DNA of 38,199 bases from Pseudomonas asplenii. GTDB taxonomy: Bacteria; Pseudomonadota; Gammaproteobacteria; Pseudomonadales; Pseudomonadaceae. The notes beneath the pieces were generated by a model. The model was not told where the DNA came from, did no database searches, and saw nothing but the letters and a program-made list of their open reading frames with translations. The DNA lies in assembly GCF_001293465.1 (NCBI RefSeq), contig NZ_JSYZ01000021.1, forward strand, positions 1 through 38,199. The letters are read 5' to 3'. Each line of letters opens with the position of its first letter. The stretch's first letter is position 1. Both the position numbers and the translations under genes were made by a program. This document shows positions 9,576-17,309 of the stretch, in pieces.

Positions 9576-10415
9576 ATGAGACCGTTATTTGGTGCGGCGC
9601 ATATTTTCGAACTGGAGAGATGTCTCTATGAGGCTAGGAAAAAATTGCGTCGATATTGGGCTGGCACTTTAGCTCGGCTACCTAGTTTTGCAGGGGGCGA
9701 AGATCTAACTGGTCAGCAAACAAAATATGATTTGGAGTGTCAATCTCTTATATTTGAGAGTTTTTCAAATATCGGTATGCGAGTCACGATATTTTCCGAG
9801 GAAATAGATTCTTCAATAACTTTTGGTGAAGGTGGAGAGTTTTATCTGATCGTAGATCCACTCGATGGTACGCACAATGCGATTTTGGGATTTCCAGCTT
9901 ATACCTCCAGTGTCGCACTTTATCATGAAGGTGCTTACATATTTGGCTGGGTTTATGATATGTCAAGGGATATAGTATATACCGCTTCTTTAGGTGAAGG
10001 CGCATATCTCCAATCGCCAATTGTTGTGAAGAGGCTTCGAACTCGTAATGTCTATCGTTTAGATGAAATGCGTATTGCTTTTCATCGCCCAGAAGGAGGA
10101 GTGGAGAGGGCACTAATAGAAGGAATGCTCTGGGCTGTTGATAAGGTAAGAGTTTGTTCATGTTCATCATTAGAGATTTGTCTTATTGCTGCTGGGGTTC
10201 TTGATGCATTTATAGACATCGATAATCCAGGGCATGAACGTAGTTGCGACATTGCTGCGGCAGAGCTAATTCTGAGGGAGGCAGGAGGAACACTATTTGA
10301 TATGTTTGGAAACCCTAGGTTTTCCTTGCCACCATCCACTGCGTCTCTCTCTGATCGTGGAACACTCGTCGCGTTGTCATCTAAGGAGCTTATGCAATTT
10401 ATAGCTTTTAATTAA
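9576..10415 (+). CDS. Inositol-monophosphatase-family phosphatase
   Basis: Predicted Mg2+-dependent phosphatase of the IMPase/CysQ/FBPase superfamily, 279 residues, which dephosphorylates a small sugar or nucleotide phosphate. The metal-binding residues are present: Glu 75/76 in SEEID, the hallmark DPLDGTHN (Asp 94, Asp 97), and the late Asp 225 in SCDIAAAELIL followed by REAGG. The family usually has Trp before that last Asp; here it is Cys. I chose the ATG at 9576, which has a GGAGTG site just upstream and lies two bases after the preceding stop, over an earlier GTG inside that gene. Ordinary housekeeping homologues (SuhB, CysQ) are not expected in such a cluster, so a dedicated pathway substrate is likely. 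The substrate is unknown. Confidence 0.82.
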   Translation: MRPLFGAAHIFELERCLYEARKKLRRYWAGTLARLPSFAGGEDLTGQQTKYDLECQSLIFESFSNIGMRVTIFSEEIDSSITFGEGGEFYLIVDPLDGTHNAILGFPAYTSSVALYHEGAYIFGWVYDMSRDIVYTASLGEGAYLQSPIVVKRLRTRNVYRLDEMRIAFHRPEGGVERALIEGMLWAVDKVRVCSCSSLEICLIAAGVLDAFIDIDNPGHERSCDIAAAELILREAGGTLFDMFGNPRFSLPPSTASLSDRGTLVALSSKELMQFIAFN

Positions 10416-10432
10416 ATTATTTTGAGGTTTTT

Positions 10433-11569
10433 ATGATTTTCGAAATGGTAAACTTAAAAGTTAAGGTTTTGTGTAATGGCGTGAATTTTTCCAGTGATTT
10501 TCTGGAGTACTATCAAATTCATGATAATGGTATTGAAAAAAGACGTGCGTATGGAGTGGGTGATAGCGCTGTCCTTGATTCACATGCTCGTGTGCCACAA
10601 GAGATAATTCTTGATCGTCAAATATTGGTGGCGGCAAATTATAACCCAAGATCTGATCATGTGGTTGATTTGGATAAGGGGGTTCCAGTGTTGAGATCTG
10701 GGGACAAGGTTGTTAGGGTCGGATTTCCCGGGCGCCCTGAATCTTATGGGAAAAAATTGAGTAATGGTGAGTTTTTTGAACGGTACGTAACTGTATATGG
10801 TGATTCGACGCTCGGTATTTTTTCCCCAGGTCACTGTTATTATTTTAATAGTGGGCGTGAGTGTAAGTTTTGCTCTTTGGGGCGAGCAAGAGATGATTTT
10901 TCAGATCATAAAATGCGAGTCAAGGGAGATATTGCAGGTGAGGCAGTAAATTTAGCGTTAAAGGATGATGGTGAGAGATATAAAAGGGTTTTGTTGAATG
11001 GTGGAACGATCCCCGATTATGACAAGGGGTACTCAAATCACCTAAATTTGCTTTCGAGAGTGAAAGAAATTAACTCGGAGTTCAATTTGGATTACCATTT
11101 GATTTCTATGCCACCTAAAGATTTTCATCTTTTTGAGCGTTTTAAAGAGATTGGCAATAATATGTCAATGAGTTTGGAGGTGTTCAACCCAGAGCTGTTT
11201 TCTGAAATTTGCCAAGGAAAATCTGATGACTATACTCGTGAACGATTCTTGGCTGCTTTTGAGGCTGCGGTTGAAATCATAGGGCGAGGTAATGTTTACG
11301 CTGGATTTGTCGCTGGCCTAGAGCCTCTGGAGTCAATCATTGAAGGTATTGAGTATTTTGGGCGGATGGGCGTTGTGCCCGCTGTTGCAGTATTTCATCC
11401 AGATTTCGGTTCTCAGTATATTCACAAACAACGTCCTTCATTGGAGTTTCTTACAGCATTGGGGAGGAAGATGTCCGAGGTGTATCGGAGAGAGGGATTT
11501 CGCCCATTAATCGAAGGTAGCGGTAGGAACTCTTTAGATACCGAAGCCTATTTAGGGGGATTTTCATGA
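10433..11569 (+). CDS. Radical SAM enzyme with unusual CX8CX2C cluster motif
   Basis: The 378-residue protein has Cys 135, Cys 144 and Cys 147 (HCYYFNSGRECKFCSLG), a CX8CX2C arrangement rather than the canonical CX3CX2C; the aromatic before the last Cys and the downstream LLNGGT (188-192) fit the SAM-binding core. A [4Fe-4S] cluster and 5'-deoxyadenosyl radical chemistry are therefore inferred. About 130 residues precede the cluster, including a VRVGFPGRPESY segment; this layout recalls from memory the MSMEG_0568-type radical SAM family and Elp3-like long spacings, but I cannot confirm kinship. The start ATG has GAGG five bases upstream; an ATG at 10445 is an alternative. It overlaps the kinase gene by ATGA. 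It would carry out the chemically hardest step of the pathway. Confidence 0.8.
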   Translation: MIFEMVNLKVKVLCNGVNFSSDFLEYYQIHDNGIEKRRAYGVGDSAVLDSHARVPQEIILDRQILVAANYNPRSDHVVDLDKGVPVLRSGDKVVRVGFPGRPESYGKKLSNGEFFERYVTVYGDSTLGIFSPGHCYYFNSGRECKFCSLGRARDDFSDHKMRVKGDIAGEAVNLALKDDGERYKRVLLNGGTIPDYDKGYSNHLNLLSRVKEINSEFNLDYHLISMPPKDFHLFERFKEIGNNMSMSLEVFNPELFSEICQGKSDDYTRERFLAAFEAAVEIIGRGNVYAGFVAGLEPLESIIEGIEYFGRMGVVPAVAVFHPDFGSQYIHKQRPSLEFLTALGRKMSEVYRREGFRPLIEGSGRNSLDTEAYLGGFS

Positions 11570-12252
11570 GTAGTGTAAAAAAGCAACCTTTGTTGATTGT
11601 TTTCGAGGGCACTGATGGCGCGGGGAAGTCCACGATTGCCCGTGCAACATACGACAAGATTTCTGAATCGGTTCCGGATTTTAAGTTTATAGATAAAAAT
11701 CGTCCGCCGGTAACGTCGGGGTATTCGGAGTTTCATATGGGGCGAATACGCGATATTCTTTGGGAATATCCGGATGATGCTCCTCTCGAACAATTAGGCG
11801 ATAGACATTGGTTAAGTCTCATTGTTGCTTGGTTTCAAGCTACGGATCATGCTGTTGTCAGACCAGCAATTGAGTCTGGGATCAGTTGTATCTCTGATGG
11901 CTGGTATTATAAATATCTGGCTCGATTTTTACTGAAGGACCCGATCTTGGCTGGAGAGGCTATGGCATTTTTTTCTACTGTAAGAAGGCCTGACGTTGTC
12001 ATTTTCCTCGATGTCGATCCGGTTATCTCCGCTGATAGAAAAGGTGCTTTTCGTCTTAGTGAGAGCGGTGCATATGATGGTGGTGGCGAAGATCGTCTTA
12101 AGAGTTTTGTTGAGTATCAAAAAAAAGTCAGGTCCAGTTATGAGGCATGTGGTCTAGATGAATGGGTGGTGATTGATACTACTGATCTCAGTGAGGAGGC
12201 GGTTCTTCACAAATCCATCGCAGTGGTGCAGGACTTGCTCATCAGGAAATAG
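11566..12252 (+). CDS. Thymidylate-kinase-like P-loop kinase
   Basis: The 228-residue protein has a P-loop at residues 14-23 (EGTDGAGKST), a Walker-B-like strand VVIFLDVDP (144-152), and a LID-like Arg/Lys stretch (ADRKG, 156-160), as in thymidylate kinases, which phosphorylate dTMP. The family's DR(Y/F/H) substrate motif is replaced by ISDGWYYKYLAR (109-120): the Arg is a Gly, so dTMP may not be the substrate. It is not the housekeeping tmk by context: it is AT-rich and translationally coupled (ATGA overlap, GGGGG site) to the radical SAM gene, ending the operon. It probably phosphorylates a nucleotide or nucleotide analogue made by, or feeding, the neighbouring enzymes. Confidence 0.8.
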   Translation: MSSVKKQPLLIVFEGTDGAGKSTIARATYDKISESVPDFKFIDKNRPPVTSGYSEFHMGRIRDILWEYPDDAPLEQLGDRHWLSLIVAWFQATDHAVVRPAIESGISCISDGWYYKYLARFLLKDPILAGEAMAFFSTVRRPDVVIFLDVDPVISADRKGAFRLSESGAYDGGGEDRLKSFVEYQKKVRSSYEACGLDEWVVIDTTDLSEEAVLHKSIAVVQDLLIRK

Positions 12253-12650
12253 GCAGTTGCCCCGTTTATACGGGCAAGACGTCGGGTATTTTAGTACCAT
12301 CTGAACCGATGGTCTGTCGACTCGCACCAAGTTAAGGGCCATGATATTCCACGATGAGTTCCGTCATGGTTTTTCCCCACCGGATCAGTTTTATTTGCCA
12401 CAACGGTCTCATTTGAAGGCTCAGGGTTGAGGGGAGAGGTCGCTGGATGAGGACAATCTCCTAACAAAAGTGTCATAGTTCCTCCAGCTCTGATAGCTAG
12501 TTGGAATTATTCTAAGTGGCACTGGAAAATTTCATGTTGTCAGCATGGAAAAAGCCCGTTGACGGGAGTAGGTTCAGTAAAGTTTGGGTGCCGGTTCTGC
12601 GAGCCAGCGCTCAGGCACTCGCGACTTGTCTATAGAAGGACTGGACGACG
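12253..12650. other. Right edge of the AT-rich island, no gene seen
   Basis: Two small hairpins follow the kinase stop: 12257-12277 (TTGCCC-type stem with a bulged C) and 12296-12313 (ACCATC/GATGGT), neither with a T run. After about 12300 composition rises again. A minus-strand frame at 12291-12476 is open but has no ribosome-binding site or recognisable domain; degraded mobile-element DNA is possible but unproven. Confidence 0.4.
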
Positions 12651-12914
12651 ATGAAGATCTTTCAACGCATGGTATTGCTACTCAAGGTGCTGGTGGTGCT
12701 GTCGCTCGGAACGACAGCTGCGTGGGCCAGCGCGAATTCGCCCCAGACCCACGGCTTCTGGGGTGTGAACAGCGCTCAGGACAGTGGGCTGTTGCTTGCC
12801 AAGTCCGACTCCGAGCCAGGTGACGAAGGCCAGGGCGGAAGCAAGGGCGATGACGACTCGACCACCGAGGAACCGGACACCGATGAAGGCGATGAGGGTG
12901 ACAGCGATACCTGA
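12651..12914 (+). CDS. Small exported protein with a very acidic tail
   Basis: An 87-residue hypothetical. Residues 1-26 form a signal peptide (basic start MKIFQR, hydrophobic core, AWA-SA cut region). The mature part has a short neutral section (TPQTHGFWG-like) and then about 35 residues made almost only of Asp, Glu, Gly, Ser and Thr, probably disordered. A GAAGGA site lies upstream of the ATG. I do not recognise a family. Such tails can bind calcium or cationic partners, but no function can be assigned. It sits at the junction between the island and the dpp locus, and base composition is like the core genome. Confidence 0.6.
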   Translation: MKIFQRMVLLLKVLVVLSLGTTAAWASANSPQTHGFWGVNSAQDSGLLLAKSDSEPGDEGQGGSKGDDDSTTEEPDTDEGDEGDSDT

Positions 12915-12931
12915 TCGATCAACCGGAGATC

Positions 12932-12981
12932 AGAGCGTTCCCGTGCTCTGCGTGGGAACGCTTCCCTAGACGCTCTGCGTC
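12932..12981. repeat. Interspersed Pseudomonas repeat (GTTCCC...GGGAAC type)
   Basis: GTTCCCGTGCTCTGCGTGGG and the following ACGCTCTGCGTC resemble a short palindromic repeat seen many times in P. fluorescens-group genomes (recalled, not searched). GTTCCC at 12937-12942 pairs with GGGAAC at 12954-12959. It is non-coding. Confidence 0.55.
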
Positions 12982-13024
12982 CGCTGTTGAGTTGATGCAG
13001 GGCCTTTCCACGAAAGGGGAGCAA

Positions 13025-13153
13025 TCATTCGGGCAGGGTTTCGGTGAGGTCGACGAAGTTGACTTCCAGGCTTTTATCCTTGACGACATCGTAAAATCTC
13101 TTGCGCAGTTTTTCAGGGATGAGCGCATATTTTCTTCTGAGCTCAAGGTGGCT
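13025..13153 (-). pseudogene. Possible C-terminal remnant of an unknown gene
   Basis: On the minus strand 42 codons run from just after a TAA (13154-13156) to a TGA (13025-13027). The peptide (LRRKYALIPEKLRKRFY near its start, ending LTETLPE) looks like a genuine charged, helical C-terminus, but no start codon or upstream continuation exists. Next to a repeat and an island junction it is best read as a truncated leftover. The family is not recognised. Confidence 0.35.
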
Positions 13154-13255
13154 TTATATCTTCAAGGCCGAAATAGGTATCTTAGGGCGTGTCATCAATG
13201 CTGAAATGAGATCATCGCAGCACCCCACAGGGATCGATCAGCGCCCGAAATGAAA

Positions 13256-13304
13256 TGAAAAAGCCCCTTCTGCCAGGTCGATGCGCAACCTGACGGAAGG
13301 GGCT
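13256..13304 (-). terminator. Rho-independent terminator of the dpp operon
   Basis: On the minus strand AGCCCCTTC (13296-13304) pairs with GAAGGGGCT (13262-13270), with an inner CAGGT/ACCTG pairing, followed by a T-rich stretch. It is 52 bases beyond the dppF stop. Confidence 0.85.
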
Positions 13305-13356
13305 GGGTTTGCGGTTTCAGCGCTCTCGCAGGTTCTGGAGAGCGCTTTTTACTGCC

Positions 13357-14325
13357 CTACAGGAACTGCTCGGCGTAGTGGCAGGCAACCTGGCGGGTAT
13401 CCACCTGGCGCAGTTCCGGCAACTCGGTCGCGCAACGCTCGGTGGCGTACGGGCAGCGCTTGTGGAATGCACAGCCACTCGGCGGGTTGAGCGGGTTGGG
13501 CAATTCGCCGGCGATCTTGATCTTCGGCTTCAGCGGGTCCGGGTGAATCGCCGGGGTTGCCGACAGCAGCGCCTGGGTGTAGGGGTGCAACGGACGCTCG
13601 TAGATGTCTTCCTTGGGGCCCATTTCCGCAGGGCGCCCGAGGTACATCACCAGCACCTGGTCGGCGACGTGGCGCACCACCGCCAGGTTGTGGGAGATGA
13701 ACACGTAGGCGGTGTTGAACTCCTGCTGCAGGTCCATGAACAGGTTCAGCACCTGGGCCTGGATCGACACGTCGAGCGCCGAGGTCGGCTCGTCCGCCAC
13801 CAGCACCTTGGGCTGCAGCATCATGGCGCGGGCCAGGGCGATCCGCTGGCGCTGACCACCGGAGAACATGTGCGGGTAGCGCTGGTAATGCTCAGGGCGC
13901 AGGCCCACCTGCTTCATCATCGCCTGGACTTTCTCGCGGCGTTCGGCGGCCGACAGCCTGGTGTTGATCAGCAGCGGCTCGCCGAGCTGGTCACCGATCT
14001 TCTGCCGTGGGTTGAGCGAGGCGTACGGGCTCTGGAACACCATCTGCACGTCCTTGCGCAGTTGCTTGCGCTGGGCCTTGTCGGCGCCGGCGACTTCCTG
14101 GCCGGCGATCTTCAGCGAGCCGGAGGACGGTTCCTCGATCAGGGTCAGGGCGCGGGCCAGGGTGGACTTGCCACAGCCCGATTCGCCGACCACGGCCAGG
14201 GTCTTGCCGGCCTCCAGCTCGAAGGACACACCGTTGAGGGCGCGCACGGTGGCGTGGCCCTTGAACAGGCCACGGGACACTTCGTAGTGACGGGTGAGGT
14301 CGCGGGCGGTAAGAACGACGGCCAT
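13357..14325 (-). CDS. dppF: Di/tripeptide ABC transporter ATPase DppF
   Basis: One of the two ATPases powering dipeptide import. The 322-residue protein starts MAVVLTAR: the ATG at 14323-14325 overlaps the dppD stop by one base and has GGAGGTG upstream, so I prefer it to the longer frame. Walker A GESGCGKST (about 45-53), signature FSGGQRQR, Walker B LVADEPTSALD. The C-terminus carries the Opp/Dpp cysteine cluster (GCAFHKRCPYATERC and a later Cys), known in relatives to bind a [4Fe-4S] cluster. Last gene of the locus, followed by a terminator. Confidence 0.95.
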   Translation of the reverse strand: MAVVLTARDLTRHYEVSRGLFKGHATVRALNGVSFELEAGKTLAVVGESGCGKSTLARALTLIEEPSSGSLKIAGQEVAGADKAQRKQLRKDVQMVFQSPYASLNPRQKIGDQLGEPLLINTRLSAAERREKVQAMMKQVGLRPEHYQRYPHMFSGGQRQRIALARAMMLQPKVLVADEPTSALDVSIQAQVLNLFMDLQQEFNTAYVFISHNLAVVRHVADQVLVMYLGRPAEMGPKEDIYERPLHPYTQALLSATPAIHPDPLKPKIKIAGELPNPLNPPSGCAFHKRCPYATERCATELPELRQVDTRQVACHYAEQFL

Positions 14326-15293
14326 TACGCCACCTCCTGGTTCAGCGGGTAGAAGCAACGGGCAAGGCTATTGGCTTTCGGGTCCAGGGCCGGACGCTGC
14401 TGCCGGCAGTTTTCCTGCACGTACGGGCAGCGTGGCGACAGCAGGCAACCCTGCGGCCGGTCGTAGCGGCCGGGCACGATGCCCGGCAGGGTCGACAGGC
14501 GCTCGGCTCCCAGGCTGTGCTCCGGGATCGCCTTGAGCAGCGCTTCGCTGTAGGGGTGTGCCGGGATGTCGAACAGGCCGGGGACCTGCCCGACTTCCAC
14601 CGCTTGCCCGGCGTACATCACGCAGACCCGCTGGGCGGTTTCCGCCACCACCGCGAGGTCGTGGGTGATCAGTACCAGGCCCATGTTCTGCTCCTGCTGC
14701 AGGCTGATCAGCAGGTCCATGATCTGCGCCTGGATGGTCACGTCGAGGGCGGTGGTCGGTTCGTCGGCGATCAGCAGTTTCGGCTCGCCGGCAATCGCCA
14801 TGGCAATCGCCACGCGCTGGCTCATGCCGCCGGACAGTTGGTGCGGGTAGGCGTCCATGCGGCTCGCGGCGCCCGGGATCTCGACTTTCTCCAGCAGCTC
14901 GATGGCCCGCTTGCGCGCCTGCTTGCCGGACATCTTCAGGTGCAGGCGCAGGACTTCCTCGATCTGGAAGCCCACGGTGTAACTGGGGTTCAACGCGGTC
15001 ATCGGGTCCTGGAAGACCATCGCCAGGTCCTTGCCGACGATCTGCCGGCGCTGGCGGGCGTTGAGGGTGAGCATGTCCTTGCCGTCGAAGCGCAGAGCGT
15101 CGGCGGTGACGATACCGGGGTGCTCGATCAGTCCCATCAGCGCCATCATGGTCACGGATTTACCGGAACCCGACTCGCCGACGATCGCCAGGACCTCGCC
15201 CTTGTTCACGCTCAGGTCGAGGCCGTCGACCACCGGAACGGCGTTCTTGTCGCCGAAGCGGACGTTGAGATTCTTGATTTCTAGCAGTGACAT
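14325..15293 (-). CDS. dppD: Di/tripeptide ABC transporter ATPase DppD
   Basis: Partner ATPase of DppF, 322 residues from the ATG at 15291-15293 (GAGGAG upstream, ten bases after the dppC stop). Walker A GESGSGKSV (about 38-46), signature LSGGMSQR, Walker B LLIADEPTTALD, and the C-terminal four-Cys motif (GCLLSPRCPYVQENC plus a later Cys) seen in oligopeptide-transporter ATPases. It forms the nucleotide-binding heterodimer with DppF under the DppBC channel. Translation is coupled to both neighbours. Confidence 0.95.
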   Translation of the reverse strand: MSLLEIKNLNVRFGDKNAVPVVDGLDLSVNKGEVLAIVGESGSGKSVTMMALMGLIEHPGIVTADALRFDGKDMLTLNARQRRQIVGKDLAMVFQDPMTALNPSYTVGFQIEEVLRLHLKMSGKQARKRAIELLEKVEIPGAASRMDAYPHQLSGGMSQRVAIAMAIAGEPKLLIADEPTTALDVTIQAQIMDLLISLQQEQNMGLVLITHDLAVVAETAQRVCVMYAGQAVEVGQVPGLFDIPAHPYSEALLKAIPEHSLGAERLSTLPGIVPGRYDRPQGCLLSPRCPYVQENCRQQRPALDPKANSLARCFYPLNQEVA

Positions 15294-15303
15294 GGGAATC
15301 TCC

Positions 15304-16215
15304 TCAGGCGGCATTCTTGAGTTTCGGGTCCAGCGCGTCGCGCAGGCCGTCGCCCATCAGGTTGATTGCCAGCACGCTGAGCAAAATGGTCAGGCCGGGC
15401 AGGCTCACCACCCACCAGGCGCGTTCGATATAGTCGCGGGCCGAGGCCAGCATGGTGCCCCATTCCGGGGTCGGCGGTTGTACGCCGAGGCCGAGAAAGC
15501 CCAGGGCGGCCGCGTCGAGGATGGCCGAGGAGAAGCTCAGGGTCGCCTGGACGATCAGCGGTGCCATGCAGTTGGGCAGCACGGTGATGAACATCAGGCG
15601 TGGCAGGCCGGCACCGGCGAGGCGGGCGGCGGTCACGTAGTCGCGGTTCAGTTCGCCCATCACCGCGGCGCGGGTCAGGCGCACGTAGGACGGCAGCGAC
15701 ACGATGGCGATGGCGATCACGGTGTTGATCAGGCCAGGGCCGAGGATGGCGACGATCGCCACGGCCAGCAGCAGCGACGGCAGGGCGAGCATGATGTCCA
15801 TCAGACGCATGATGGTCGGCCCCAGGACGCGCGGGAAGAAGCCGGCCAGCAGGCCCATCAGGATCCCGGGGATCAGCGACATCACCACCGAGGACAGGCC
15901 GATCAGCAGCGACAGGCGCGAGCCCTGGATCAGCCGCGACAGCAGGTCACGACCCAGTTCGTCGGTGCCCAGCAGGAACTGGGCCTGGCCACCTTCGAGC
16001 CAGGCCGGTGGGGTGAGCAGGAAGTCGCGGAACTGCTCGCTCGGGTCGTGTGGCGATACCCAGGGGGCGAAGATTGCGCAGAAGATCACCAGCAGCATGA
16101 ACAGCAGGCCAGCGACGGCGCCCTTGTTGCGGGCGAAGGCCTGCCAGAATTCCTTGTAGGGTGATGGGTACAGCAGGCTCTGGTCGACTGCTGCTGAGGA
16201 GATTGGAGTACTCAT
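15304..16215 (-). CDS. dppC: Di/tripeptide ABC transporter permease DppC
   Basis: A 303-residue inner-membrane permease. The chosen ATG (16213-16215, MSTPISS) has GAGAG upstream and lies ten bases after the dppB stop; the longer frame would overlap dppB by more than 30 bases. It has the N-terminal OppC-type segment (YKEFWQAFARNKGA) and an EAA coupling loop around TAARLAGAGLPRLMF. Pairs with DppB. Confidence 0.95.
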   Translation of the reverse strand: MSTPISSAAVDQSLLYPSPYKEFWQAFARNKGAVAGLLFMLLVIFCAIFAPWVSPHDPSEQFRDFLLTPPAWLEGGQAQFLLGTDELGRDLLSRLIQGSRLSLLIGLSSVVMSLIPGILMGLLAGFFPRVLGPTIMRLMDIMLALPSLLLAVAIVAILGPGLINTVIAIAIVSLPSYVRLTRAAVMGELNRDYVTAARLAGAGLPRLMFITVLPNCMAPLIVQATLSFSSAILDAAALGFLGLGVQPPTPEWGTMLASARDYIERAWWVVSLPGLTILLSVLAINLMGDGLRDALDPKLKNAA

Positions 16216-16225
16216 GAATAGGCTC

Positions 16226-17236
<1,011 letters not shown>

Positions 17237-17275
17237 CTTGTTGTGTACCTCATCAGCCGGTTAGGCGTGCCGGTC

Positions 17276-17295
17276 GCGGCCCCGGGTAGGGCCGC
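17276..17295. other. GC hairpin between dppA (fourth copy) and dppB
   Basis: GCGGCCC (17276-17282) pairs with GGGCCGC (17289-17295) over a 6-base loop, without a T run. It probably protects the upstream mRNA or partly terminates transcription so that the binding protein outnumbers the permeases. Confidence 0.6.
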
Positions 17296-17309
17296 TCCCT
17301 GCGTGTTTT

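Noticed and set aside
9784..10170. 128-codon minus-strand frame inside the phosphatase gene
   Set aside because: Lies wholly within a gene with intact metal-binding motifs and has no features of its own.
12291..12476. Minus-strand frame possibly from a degraded mobile element
   Set aside because: No start signal, no transposase motif and no terminal inverted repeats could be recognised.
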